Made by a program: the position numbers and the translations under genes. Source: Cytidiella melzeri (Eukaryota; Basidiomycota; Agaricomycetes; Polyporales; Irpicaceae). From it: DNA of 64,000 nt. Under the pieces are notes generated by a model. That model searched no databases, was not told the DNA's origin, and worked only from the letters and a program-made list of their open reading frames with translations. Location of the stretch: NCBI GenBank assembly GCA_022592445.1, contig JABYQR010000265.1:1-64000 (forward strand), given 5' to 3'. This document shows positions 31,619 to 42,818 of the stretch, piece by piece (the stretch's first letter is position 1; each line of letters starts with the position of its first letter).

Positions 31619-33340
31619 TAGCGTTAGCAAGGCCAGCAAGCGGCAAGTACAATTCCTGAGGATTGAATGAAATATTACTTTTTGAGCAACATTTGTAAGC
31701 AAACTTGGTGCTGGTAGAAGCCTGAACAAGTAATTTTGTTGGGAGTAGCTCTTCCAATGAGTAATGTATAGTAAGTTGGTGGTTTGTCTTCACTGGAGCA
31801 CACAATCATTCATGAAAAAAGAGGGACTATGCTGTATTGTTTGAAGTGCAACAATGGGTGTGAGTACAGAATTGGAACAAGTTTGTGGGGTAGAGCATGG
31901 AGATAAAGATTGTTTGACATGCGTCTTCTTCTTAATGGTGTTGAACTATGTTAAATAATCTAGATAAAATTTGGTAAACTGCAGAAGCTGAGCTACAAGT
32001 GATTTTGTTATTGATAGCAAATTGAATAAATCATATAGCATGAAATAGTTAATTGCACATGTGACTTTGTTGTCACAAAGAACCTCAGTAAACAATTCTA
32101 CTCCTGGTAAGGACCTTGCCAACCATCTGGTCATCAATCTTGACTGTGTTCCAGGCATTTGCTATTGGTGACACCGTTGATAGGCAACTTGATCTGGGAT
32201 AAAGTGACTGTACTACAATTGATAAATTTGGTTGTGGGAACAGGAGCCATACATTAATGAAGGTAGTCACCAATGGTAGCAAGGAGCTCCATCTATCTTG
32301 TCATTAATCTTGTGCAGTGTTCACTGCTGATTCTAGAAAATTACTTGCTTCAAGAATGAAGGGCTTGAGGGTGTCTCATTGGATCAATTGCTGGAACATG
32401 TTACATGTGTCCTGTTGATGTCTGCACTGCCTCACCCCCATTGGAGCTGCCACAGGCTGGGTTCTGATGGAAACTCCTGCTTGTAGAGCAACTAGTGGTT
32501 GTGAAACTGTGTGGAAGAATCAAAGGCAGTGCTCTATGGTGATGCAACCACGTCCTGTTGATGTTTGAACTGCATCAGCCCCACTAGAACTGCCACGGGC
32601 TGTGTTGTGATTGTAACTCCTCCTTAGAGAGCAATGGTGGGTTGTGAAACTTTGTGGAACAATCTGACACAGTGCTTGCTGCTGATGCAACTATGTACTG
32701 TTGATGTCTGAACTGCCTCACCTCCATTGGAACTGCCACAGGCTGTGTTATGATTTTAACTCCTGCTTAGAAACCAACTAACAGTTGTGAAACTTTGTGG
32801 AATAATCAGATACAGTACTCACTACTAATGCAGCCACAAACCCACATTGTCCAAGAATGTAGGGGTTGAGAATTTGTAGTCAGCCTCCAAAGGACTGGTA
32901 ATTCTTGCTCAGAGCCAATACTATGTGTGGCATGTCTTCTAATTGTATTCCTTGTTCAGAGAGCAAGCAATGTCTGTAGATTGCTGCACATGTACCTGAC
33001 CAGAATTTGACATTATAGCAAGAGTGGAGTTTGAATCTGAGTCTGAGTGACCTTTTTCAGTAGACTGGCCATAACTTGCTCAATTCCACTTCAATTGACA
33101 GGATGTTTGTACCAGGATGTTGCCACAAGACAGGGCTATCCAATGGTGTGCTATATGTACAGATTTGTTCCCATATGCAGTCTGTAAAAATCAAAAAATG
33201 CATTTTGATTGCAAAAGTGATCTGATACAAAGTTATAAAGGGCTGATAATAAGGCCAGTGTGATGCCATCAGCTGTATTCTTTGTTTTGCTAGTGACACT
33301 GTTACTTTCTGTATTTTGCCATCAAATTCCCACACTTCGG
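31616..33340 (-). repeat. Left arm of large inverted repeat (Copia-related)
   Basis: About 1.7 kb homologous, in reverse, to 40350-42818. It begins with Copia text ELYLPLAGLANAS at about 31625-31680 on the minus strand, matching the same text at 42775-42815, and runs outwards through the non-coding segment shared with the right arm. The 179-bp unit that is amplified in the right arm is present here only as single diverged copies (about 32400-32760). Confidence 0.85.
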
Positions 33341-34066
33341 GGGACAAAATGGTCACATCTGAAAAGACATCAATGTGCTGGAGCACACTGGAACAATTCT
33401 TCTTCATTCTTCAGGAATTGTAACATCACCTGTACAAGCTGAAGCGATGTTACATCCGGGACGCAGACACCAACTATCGAGTTGCTGAAGTCATTCCAGT
33501 GAACAAGATCAGGTGTAGCATTCAGCTCTTCCCTCAGTTCGGCTCTGGCACCGCGCCTCGTCAATGGACACCTGATAACGTACTTGAAGAGTGTGAGACG
33601 TTCTATGCAAACCTGTTTCACAAGTGAATACACATATGGTTTGTTGTAGCATAGTTTCCTATCATTTACCAATGTCATACATTAAATTGTCAATACACGG
33701 GACTCTAACATGCATGCAACACAAGAAGATAGCCTGCAAGCCGACCAAGTGTACTTGAAATTGCAGAGTGGTTGACAAATGCACATTTCACAGGGTTGGA
33801 ACATTTGGAAGGTCCAAATTCTCTAAATCAGGTTTATCTGTGGGGTAGAGCGTTACCTACTGACTATTATAAGGTTTGCTATCAGAGAGAGGGGAAATCG
33901 GCCCGATGTGGCGGCAGCTGCTTGAAAACTATGTGATAGGTACAAACCAGATTGCCAAAAATCATGTGATAACCTGCAAGAAAAAGAGCAGCGGGGTTCC
34001 AAACGGAGTCTGAGCAACTTTTATCAGTACATTGACTGTATATCCCCAACATTGGGTTCAACCAAG
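33341..34066. other. Diverged segment, partly duplicated at 34800-35120
   Basis: 33320-33426 (CCATCAAATTCCCACACTTC..) recurs at 35018-35120 in direct orientation with about 85% match by eye; 33010-33060 recurs near 34000. The two copies look like one duplicated repeat, the second later split by LTR-A. The rest (33430-33990) has no recognised feature. Confidence 0.6.
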
Positions 34067-34791
34067 TGTCACAGATTTTCAATGTTTCTACAAGACTTGC
34101 CTTACCAGGCAACGGTATTATTGGGAATATTTAAGTGCTTGTCAAGCGCTTATCCAGCGCTTATCCGGCGTCTATTTAGGCACTTATCCAGCGCTTATCA
34201 GGCGCTTATCAGGCGCCTATTCCGGCGCTTATTCTCAGTGCCTATCAATTGATGCGCTGATGCGCCTTCTGTCTCTGATACGCTGATGCGCTCCTTTCCT
34301 TATCTGTGTATCACATGATAGAACTCTCTGGAACATTGTGGAACATGCTGGAACTATGATGTCATAGTATAGAACATTCCATTAGATGATGTCATAGTTC
34401 TTAGAACCTTCTGGAAAAGTCTAGCCTTGTCTTAGAACAAGCTAGAACAAGTCTAGCCTTGGAGCTGGGTCATGGGGTCAGGTCATGAGGACAATTGCTA
34501 TTGGTTGATTATTGAAGTGGCACCACTAGGGCATAGGGCATGCTTAGTAAGGTAGATTACTTTGCTTACTCATGTAGGTATTAGGGGTCTTAAGGTAGTA
34601 CCTGGGGTCCTCCCCTTCATGTATATATAGAGGCACTCCTGAGGGCATATCCCCTCAGTCTTATCCACTCTGTTGAACCAGGACTACTCAGTACCCACCA
34701 GTACTTCGCTCACCACCACTCTAACTCTCTATCACACACTATCTCCCCAAGTTTATCAACTTATCTGGTGAGTAGTAACCTTACTGTTACA
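34067..34791 (+). mobile_element. Solo LTR, family LTR-A, TSD CCAAG
   Basis: 725 bp, TGTCACAG..CTGTTACA, flanked by CCAAG at 34062-34066 and 34792-34796. TATATATA box, GCGCTTATC array and the terminal GTGAGT site are all present. Confidence 0.95.
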
Positions 34792-34796
34792 CCAAG

Positions 34797-35794
34797 AAGA
34801 TTTTTATGTCTGTGTGTTGCTCAAGGGCAGGACTATCTGATGATGTAAAATTTGTGTCTATTCATGTACATGTGTTCAATACAAAAAACAAAAACAGATT
34901 TTTGATGGGAGATTCAGCTCATCACACGCATTTGTAGAGTGAATAACAAAGCAAATCAAACACCATCAAATCATTACACCACACTGTTACAAAATTTATT
35001 ACCGCATGTATTACCCCATCAAATTCCCACAGTTTGGGGGACAAAAAGGTCACATCTGAAAAAGCATCAATGCGCTGGCGCAAACTGGAACGATTCTTCT
35101 TCATTCTTCAGGAATCGTAACACATTCATGTCTGAACACTTGAACAGGCTTTGAACTGTAAAAAGTTTGGTGCAATGGGCTACTATGGACATTGGGGGTC
35201 GGTCTCAGGGCTGGTTGGTCTTTCATGTGCACGCCACATGTTTGTGTTGCCGGGTGGTGGAGTGTATCTCAAAGTGGGAGAAACGTGAGTGTGATCGACT
35301 GGTCTTGATTCCAACTTACTCACATTGCCTAGTTGGGCAGCCATTGACTTTCTGATGCTTTCTGGCCTTCAGAACTGGATGTGACTCAAGCTTCATATAT
35401 CTGCGTACGGCATCAACTGTCAGTATTGAGTTCATTTCTACAAACAACTCGCCGCCATTCAAGCCAAGTTCTTCGACAAGCAGAAGTCCTCACTTAAGTC
35501 TGTCCACCAATTCAGCTTTCCAGCTACTCGCGCAGCTGTTAGCAAGTCTCATGAGCCGGTGCATAAACTAGAATGCCGTCTTCAATACTTGTTCCATTAC
35601 CTACCTGGTGCCGGCCAAACCAATTGAGAAGCACCCGAACGCATATGGGCCGCAATAACATTCCTTGGCCTTTGCACTCAAGAAATGAGCCTGACATGGT
35701 GACATGGATAGTCCAACAGACCGGATTTTTCCAACATTGTCACAAGTTTATAGTCTTAAGCGCCTATCTAGAGCGCTTATTTTCCGGCTAGGAG
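34797..35794. other. Repeat remnant and unrecognised sequence
   Basis: 34820-35120 is the diverged copy of 33110-33426. 35121-35794 has no recognised gene; it ends in a GCGCCTATCTAGAGCGCTTAT motif that resembles the LTR-A repeat unit. Confidence 0.4.
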
Positions 35795-36395
35795 TGTTAC
35801 CAGACCTAACCCTAACCCGGGTCACGTGACATCCTGCCTTATTTATCAATAGTCCAGACCCAAACCCTAGACTCAGTCTGGAGCGGTTCCAGATCAACCT
35901 AGGCTATTGTTCTATTGTTCCTCTTCCATTGATGGGGATTCCCCAGGGATTCCCCCAGGTATTATTGGTCTATTGTTCTTATCCTATTGTTCTATTGTTT
36001 TATTGTTCTAGCTCTATTGTTCTACGTACCCTGGTCCTTGACAGTTACTCAGGTCCTTGACAGTTACTCAGGTCCTTGACAGTTACCCTGGTTCCTTATT
36101 GTTCTATTGTTACTCCAGTCCCACAGTTACTCCAGTCCCTAGTGTGGGACCTGGTGCACAGACCACCCAGACACAGTATATATAGTACCCCTTACCCTCC
36201 CTGGTTCTGCATCTTGACCTCTTCGTCATTTGCACTGCCAGGTGAGTTACTCAATGTAACCTAGTATAAGCATAATATTAACTTCGTCATTTGCACTGCC
36301 AGTATCCGGCCTCTGTGCCTGCTTGCCTGCTCATCATCGACTCTGACCTTGTTGTCATCGTTGGAGATCCTTTTCCTTTTCCACCATCCTCCATT
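35795..36395 (+). mobile_element. Candidate LTR, family LTR-D
   Basis: Starts TGTTACCAGACC. It has many CTATTGTTCT words, three tandem copies of GGTCCTTGACAGTTACTCA (36033-36090), a TATATATAG box near 36176 and, about 40 bp later, the intron-like repeat module at 36221-36302. The order of these parts copies that of LTR-B although the sequences are unrelated. The right end is not fixed; no target duplication was found. Confidence 0.55.
36221..36302 (+). promoter_or_regulatory. Repeat-bounded intron module in LTR-D
   Basis: TTCGTCATTTGCACTGCCAG (last 20 of 21 bases) occurs at 36222-36241 and 36283-36302. GTGAGT follows the first copy directly; the second ends in AG; TATTAAC lies at the start of the second copy. 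Removal of 36242-36302 (61 nt) would leave one copy. Same logic as in LTR-B, with different sequence. Confidence 0.6.
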
Positions 36396-36399
36396 CCAC

Positions 36400-38380
36400 C
36401 CTTGTTTAGGGTTTAGCAGTACAGCAGCAGTCGCTCCGCGACAGAGCCCTGGTCACCGCCACAATACCATCAATTTCCTCCATGACAACATGAACTGGCG
36501 AAAGACTTATGGTATAGGAGTGTGCGGCAGCTTGTGTATTGCAGTACACTCATTCTCTTTGCACAGCGGCTCACCTGACAAAAACCTCTGCGAGGCAAAG
36601 AGGTATCAGAGTGAAAGTAGTGCGTACCTCGCCGAGCTCGAAACAGAAATCATGGGCAGCGGCTTGCCTGCAGATATTCTGGAAGTATGGGCAACCACAA
36701 AGTGCAACTGGGACCAGCATCTGATTGATGTAGGCAAGCCCACTGAGTCTGTTCCACCCAGTTGGCAAGCATCGACAACACTCTTGTGCCTGTACGAAGC
36801 TTTGAAGTCAAACAGTAAGAAATTCAGTGAAGTGCAGACGTTGCATTTACTAACTGCAGCTAGTAGCTGTCACTCAGCAGGGGAGGCTTGAGTCCCTGAA
36901 GGCACGCTCAACTGAGGATGTGCTGAAATTGGTCGGTCTGCTGGACATTATCCGAGAGGGTATTGAGCTTCAAGAGCTAAGGTCTGTCTGTCTGTCTGTC
37001 ACATTGCAACTCAGCCTGATGACACTGCATTGTAGGGCGTGCCTAATACTTCAGTTATTGTGGAAATCAAGTGGATGGACAGACGAAAAAATAGCTGAAA
37101 TTCAAGAAGGGTTCTCTCAACAGGTTGGCGTGTAGAGCAAGGCTGCTCACAGCAGCCTACAAACACCCATGGCTGTGGCAATGGACAGTCTCTCCCAGGA
37201 ACGAAGAGTAGCAGTGTACAAGGAAGTCTGCACAAAGAATGCCTCTCTGGCAGATGGATCCCGCACTACTCAGGTAACGTCATCATATTGCTTCCTTTAC
37301 TTCAAAGCTAACATTCAGATTTTTTAGCCTGACAACGACAACGATGACAATGAACTGCTCTCCTCACCATCATAGACAAAATCCAGGAAGTGAAAAGCCC
37401 ACATTGAGCCCACACTTGAGGACACAACACGGAAAGAAGGCACCAAGCGAAGTCATGCATGTGTAGAGGACTTGCTCGCAGTTGAGATCTGTCTGCTGTC
37501 GTCTTACCCTCGTGATGTACAAAGACATGAATTGGTTGTAGAAGCAGCAAAGCTCGAAAAGGACCTTTGGCAAGCTTATGCAGACAATGCACTAGATAAA
37601 GTGAGGGCCCATCTGGCCTCAAGTTATGGGATGTATCTGCACCTCAAGAAGGCTGTTACTCAGAAAATGAAGACCCGTAGTAGTGGACCAGCACAACGTA
37701 TCCGGTCTGCGGTGTACGCAGCAGCGGATGTCTATCGACACACCCGTGTAGCAATGGTCTCTTTGGGCATGAACAACGCAGACTCTGCATAACAACCTCT
37801 GAAGAAACAAGTCCTCAAGGCATTTGTAGTACGCGAAGAAGATTGACGACTAGGTGACAGCAAGAATTTGAAACAGTCATGGATCTGGGGAGACCTCATG
37901 TTTGTCAATAATGACTTGAGTGAAGGTGTCAAGACTCATATCATTGGACGTGAGTTACTTATCTCTGTTCAAGCCTTGTCTCTCAATGCAATCTAGACTT
38001 GCGCGTGCATTGGTGTTGTACAAAGGTGAGGGCAGAGAGATGGGAAGAAGAGATGGAACTGGTCAAAACCGACATGACCAGAACCATCAGGTTTTTTGCC
38101 TTTTACGCGCATCTTTGGGAACGCCGAGCAGATGAAAGCAGCAATGGGTGCTCAGCTTCGTATGCACAAAAGTGAGTGTTCAAGCTAGGTCAACGAAGTG
38201 CTCGTGCTAACTGTACATAGACAAATGTTTGCATACAAACGACTACTGGAAGATTGCCATATAGATTTTGGGAAAGATTGGCCACCTGTGGTAAGTCAAC
38301 TTAGAAAACGTTATATGGCAGCCACTGGCTGTTTCCAGTGTGCTGTCAATTGCTCTTACATCACAAACCCCGACTTAGAC
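36400..38380 (+). pseudogene. KDZ transposase C-terminal fragment
   Basis: Kyakuja-Dileera-Zisupton transposase remnant. The frame at 36349-36891 reads SPGHRHNTINFLHDNMNWRK, the conserved block after the catalytic core. It is followed by broken frames: ICLLSSYPRDVQRHELV at 37483, LDKVRAHLASSYGMYLHLKK, then RSAVYAAADVYRHTRVAMVS to 37791, and LRVHWCCTKVRAERWEEEME at about 37997-38057 with FAFYAHLWERRA. Intron-like breaks occur near 36980, 37275 and 37950. Catalytic acidic residues lie upstream in this family and are absent here, so the fragment is dead. Family call is from remembered motif order. Confidence 0.7.
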
Positions 38381-38389
38381 TAGTGTACA

Positions 38390-39346
38390 TACAGCTTTTG
38401 CATCCATAATATGAGCTTGTGCCATTCTCAGCAGATAGAGTGTGTGTGAGCACCCATACAGTATTGAAGATGAGATGCATAGTGTTGTAATCAGCTCAGT
38501 ATCTCTGCACACATCCTCATCACACATTGGTGGTCCAAGATGCACATACACCCCCGTCACAATCACTCATGCACATGGTGTAAACGACATTCAACTCAAC
38601 GTTCCACACACAGCCTCCTACCCCTCTCTCCTATCCTCATTCCACCTTCAACTCTGTCTCTCTGTCGCTCTTATCCGCCTTATCCACACGCTTGGCTTCC
38701 TGTCGGCTGTTCCTCAGTTCCCATCACCCCTGTCTCGTAGCCATATCATCCCTCATTAAATAACAATAATTGCCTCGCACATCTTTCCCTTTTATATCTC
38801 AACTATTCTTCCCACTCACTCTTTCTTTTGCAATATTATTCTTCGTTTGCTAGTAGCTCTATAAACTGCAGTCAACAATGCAGTCCAACAAGTATAGACA
38901 GCTGCCTCGGGCTGACCAGCAGTCCTTCTACTTCAATTGTCTTTTCTGCTTGTCTTGGTTGGCATGTTCTGCTTGTGTCGGGACTGGCTTACAAGACTTT
39001 TTGTTTGAAATTCAATGTTCAGGCTTCAGGGCTGTGGCTGATGAGAGAAATCTAGAGACATGAAACTTGAAGGGCTCTCTGCCATCTTCCAGCCACAAGA
39101 GATATGCCATGCTAGCCAATGCCGCTTTTCTCCACTGTTGAATGTAAGGACAATGCTAGAGACCTCTTTCGCTCCTTGAGGCTCAGTCTAGCAAGTGTTG
39201 TAAATTAACTGGTGATATCATAATTCTTAAAGTACTTTAAGTACTTGGCAACCTGATCTGGTGTATTGAAGAAAGTATACAAATGGTTTATGGGGATCAT
39301 GGCCTATGGGAGGTAATGGATGCATAGAAAGTTGACTGCCAGTGTA
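38390..39346. other. Intergenic, with a core-promoter-like segment and a short frame
   Basis: CCTTTTATATCTCAACTATTC at 38788-38808 followed by a CT-rich run looks like a fungal core promoter, with an ATG at 38878 opening a 61-codon frame (MQSNKYRQLPRADQQSFYFN, Cys-rich middle). It has no known relative that I recognise and may be the first exon of a lost gene. Nothing else is recognised. Confidence 0.3.
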
Positions 39347-39829
39347 CTAGACATTTTCTGTGGGAACTGTCTTCTTAGCCATGCCAGCACGGCCGCCGTA
39401 TGCTGTGTCATACCAGCGTTGTTGTTGTTTCATACTTTTATCAAGCTCCCTCTGTGCCGCAACCATTTGTGCTTCCCAAAACTCAGCAATGGAGGATGCC
39501 TTTGCTCGTGCCTCAGGAGTTAAAGCTGTGCTGGTCCTGCTGCGTTCTGCCTGTTTACCGTAGTATTCAACATTGTGATAAGTCTCTTTCAGCTGTTGCA
39601 ACGCGCTAGCATGCTGACGAACAGCATTGTCAGGAGATACTGTAGGTGTCCCATCATGTCCAACCTGGAAGGCACCTTCATTCCCACTCCACCTCTTCCA
39701 GTTGAGACTGTGGGAATGGATTTGCTGGTGGGTTTCTCCAGTACTGTGAGGGATGGCAGACACAGTCATCAAACAGACTGTGCCAGTGACAACAGTGGTG
39801 AACAAGACAAGAGAGGTTGAGATGTGCAT
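39347..39829 (-). CDS. Candidate small secreted protein, 160 residues
   Basis: Single open frame starting at 39829 with an N-terminal hydrophobic stretch, STSLVLFTTVVTGTVCLMTV, followed by SAIPHS, a plausible signal-peptide cleavage. A WKRWSG site could be cut by Kex2. The mature part has no cysteine and is charged and helical, with a probable coiled coil (ALQQLKETYHNVEYY and VAAQRELDKSMKQQQ). An upstream in-frame ATG at 39934 would bury the signal peptide, so I prefer 39829. The frame is intact among decayed transposons. No family recognised; a secreted effector-like protein is possible but unproven. Confidence 0.5.
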   Translation of the reverse strand: MHISTSLVLFTTVVTGTVCLMTVSAIPHSTGETHQQIHSHSLNWKRWSGNEGAFQVGHDGTPTVSPDNAVRQHASALQQLKETYHNVEYYGKQAERSRTSTALTPEARAKASSIAEFWEAQMVAAQRELDKSMKQQQRWYDTAYGGRAGMAKKTVPTENV

Positions 39830-39839
39830 GGCAGTGTTG

Positions 39840-40349
39840 GGTGGCAAAAAGCAATTTGAGAAAGGTACAGTAAGATGGCCAGCTGCAAAAACAATTTCAG
39901 TACAGTGACAGGCCAGTGCAATATGGACAAGCAATGTACCAGCTCACCAACACTGAAGCAATGGGATAAAATTGGAGCAATGAATGCGCCACAGGAGATT
40001 TGAAGATGGTACAGCCAGACAGCTAGCTGTAAGAACAATTTGAGTACATTGATCCAAGGCAGGTGCATCATAAAGAAAAATATATTTACCAACCAGCACT
40101 AAAGCAACAAAAAGACCTGGAGTGATGGGGATATACTGAGGTACAAGAATGGTGGCAAGGAGCTTTATATCTTGTGCAGGTCATGTGCAGTGCCAATGAA
40201 ACACACTGCATGCATGTGGCAGAGCTGGATTTGCATGTTTTAAGAAATGATAAGACATGTTTTCTTGGCAATGATACATCAATCGTGCAGCACAGCACCA
40301 AGAGGCTTTATATCTTTTTGTAGTGCATGTTCAGTGGCAACCCTCTTGT
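39840..40349. other. Non-coding, with short internal duplications
   Basis: A segment of about 110 bp around 39880-39960 (CAATTTCAGTACAGTGA..) recurs diverged at 40000-40110, and a GCTTTATATCTTGTGCAGG segment recurs near 40305. It lies directly upstream of the secreted-protein candidate and may hold its promoter. Confidence 0.45.
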
Positions 40350-42818
40350 TCCCCAAAGTGTGTGAATTTAAAGGGACAATATGCGGTAGCAATCTCAGTA
40401 TCAAAGCAATGGTACAGACATTTGACACCTGTCAAATGAAGTTGAATTGAGCAAGTTATGGCCATTCTACTTAAAAAGGTCACTCAGACTCAGATTCAAA
40501 CTCCACTCTTGCTATGATGTCAAATTCTGGTCAGGTACATGTGCAGCAATCCACAGACATTGCTTGCTCTCTGAACAAGGATTACAATTAGAGGACATGC
40601 CACACATAGTATTGGCTTCGAGCAAGAGTTACCAGTACTTTGGAAGCTAACTACCAAATCTCAATCCCTACATGCTTGGAAAATGTAGATTTGTGGCTGC
40701 ATTGGTAGTGAGTACTGTAGCTGATTGTTTCACAAAGTTTCACAACTGTTAGTTGCTCTCTAAGCGTGGTGATTTACAATCAGAACATAGCCTGTGGCAG
40801 CTCTGATAGGGGTGAGGCAATGCAGACATCAGCTAGACATTGTTTCATCAGCAGAAAGCACTGCATTGGATTGTTGCACAGATTTGTACAAGCATTAGTT
40901 GCTCTCTAAGAAGGAGTTACAATCAGAGCACAGCCTGTGGCAGTTTTAGTGGGGCTGAGGCAGTTCAGACATCAACAGGACGCGGTTGCATTACCATAGA
41001 GCACTGCCTTTAATTCTTTCACACAGTTTCACAACAACTAGTGGCTCTATAAGCAGTAGTTACAATCAAAACACAGCCTGTGGCAGTTTCAATGGAGATG
41101 AGGCAGTTCATACATCAGACAGTTCTAGTGGGGCTGAGGCAGTTCAGACATCAACAGGACGCAGTTGCATCACCATAGAGCACTGCCTTTAATTCTTCCA
41201 CACAGTTTCACAACAACTAGTGGCTCTATAAGCAGTAGTTACAATCAAAACACAGCCTGTGGCAGTTTCAATGGAGATGAGGCAGTTCATACATCAGACA
41301 GTTCTAGTGGGGCTGAGGCAGTTCAGACATCAACAGGACGCAGTTGCATCACCATAGAGCACTGCCTTTAATTCTTTCACACAGTTTCACAACAACTAGT
41401 GGCTCTATAAGCAGTAGTTACAATCAAAACACAGCCTGTGGCAGTTTCAATGGAGATGAGGCAGTTCATACATCAGACAGTTCTAGTGGGGCTGAGGCAG
41501 TTCAGACATCAACAGGACGCAGTTGCATCACCATAGAGCACTGCCTTTAATTCTTTCACACAGTTTCACAACAACTAGTGGCTCTATAAGCAGTAGTTAC
41601 AATCAAAACACAGCCTGTGGCAGTTTCAATGGAGATGAGGCAGTTCATACATCAGACAGTTCTAGTGGGGCTGAGGCAGTTCAGACATCAACAGGACGCA
41701 GTTGCATCACCATAGAGCACTGCCTTTAATTCTTTCACACAGTTTCACAACAACTAGTGGCTCTATAAGCAGTAGTTACAATCAAAACACAGCCTGTGGC
41801 AGTTTCAATGGAGATGAGGCAGTTCATACATCAGACAGTTCTAGTGGGGCTGAGGCAGTTCAGACATCAACAGGACGCAGTTGCATCACCATAGAGCACT
41901 GCCTTTGATTATTTCACACAGTTTCAGAACCACTAGACCTCTATAAGCAGGAGTTACAATCAGAACACAGCCTGTGGCAGTTTCAATGGAGATGAGGCAG
42001 TTTATACATCAACAGGACACATATAACTTGCTGCAGGAGTCGATCTAATGAGACACCCTCAAGCCCTTTATTTTGTATGCAAGCAATTTTCTGTCATCAG
42101 CAGTGAACACTGCACTAGATTCATGATAAAATATATGAAGCCCCTTGCCACCATTGGTGACTACCCTCATCAATGTATGGCTTGTTTTCCCACAACCAAA
42201 CTTATCATTTGTAGTAGAGTCACTTTATCCCAGATCAAGTTGCCTTTCAACGGTGTCACCAATAGAAGATGCCCGTAATGCAGTCAATATTCATGTCCAG
42301 ATAGCTTGGCAAGGTCCTTACCAGGAACAGAGTTGTTTACTCAGGTTCGTTTTGGTAACAAAGTCACAGGTGCAATTAACTATTTCATGCTATATGGTTT
42401 GGTCAATTTGCTATCAATAACATAATCACTTGCAACCCTGCTCCTGCAGTTTACCAAATTGTCTCTAGAATATTTAACATAGTTCAACACCATTAAGAAA
42501 AAGATGCATGTCAGACGATCTTTATCTCCATGCTCTACTCCACAAACTTGTTCATGTTTTAATTCTGTGTTTACACCCATTGTTGTACTTCAAATAATAC
42601 AGCACAGTCTCTCTTCTTTCATGAATAATTGTGTGCTCCAGTGGAAACAAACCACCAACCTACTATACATTACTCATTGAAGAAGCCATTCCTAACACAA
42701 TTACCTGTTCAGGCTGCTACCAGCACCAAGCTTACCTACAAATCTGGCTCAGAAAGTAATATTTCATTCAATCTTCAGGAATTGTACTTGCCACTTGCTG
42801 GCCTTGCTAACACTAGTT
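40350..42818 (+). repeat. Right arm of large inverted repeat (Copia-related)
   Basis: Reverse-complement homologue of 31616-33340, about 85-90% alike by eye outside the tandem array. It runs into the Copia polyprotein at 42629, so the arm is the non-coding leader of this Copia or an older element adjoining it. The extra length over the left arm is the 179-bp array. Confidence 0.85.
40987..42012. repeat. 179-bp tandem array, five near-identical units plus a diverged sixth
   Basis: Units begin at 40987, 41166, 41345, 41524 and 41703 (TTGCATCACCATAGAGCACT), with a diverged partial unit from 41882. Units 2-5 differ by almost nothing. Each holds an internal half-repeat (GAGGCAGTTCATACATCA and GAGGCAGTTCAGACATCA). 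As 179 is not a multiple of 3, the identical short frames seen in each unit do not form a repeat protein. Confidence 0.95.

Noticed and set aside
35803..35820. Telomere-like TAACCCTAACCC
   Set aside because: Only two units, at the start of the LTR-D candidate, with no longer array.
40986..41908. Five identical 68-codon frames suggesting a repeat protein
   Set aside because: The unit is 179 bp, not a multiple of three, and the frames overlap; they are a by-product of the tandem array.
40987..42012. CRISPR-like regular repeats
   Set aside because: Repeats are contiguous with no unique spacers, and the genome is eukaryotic.
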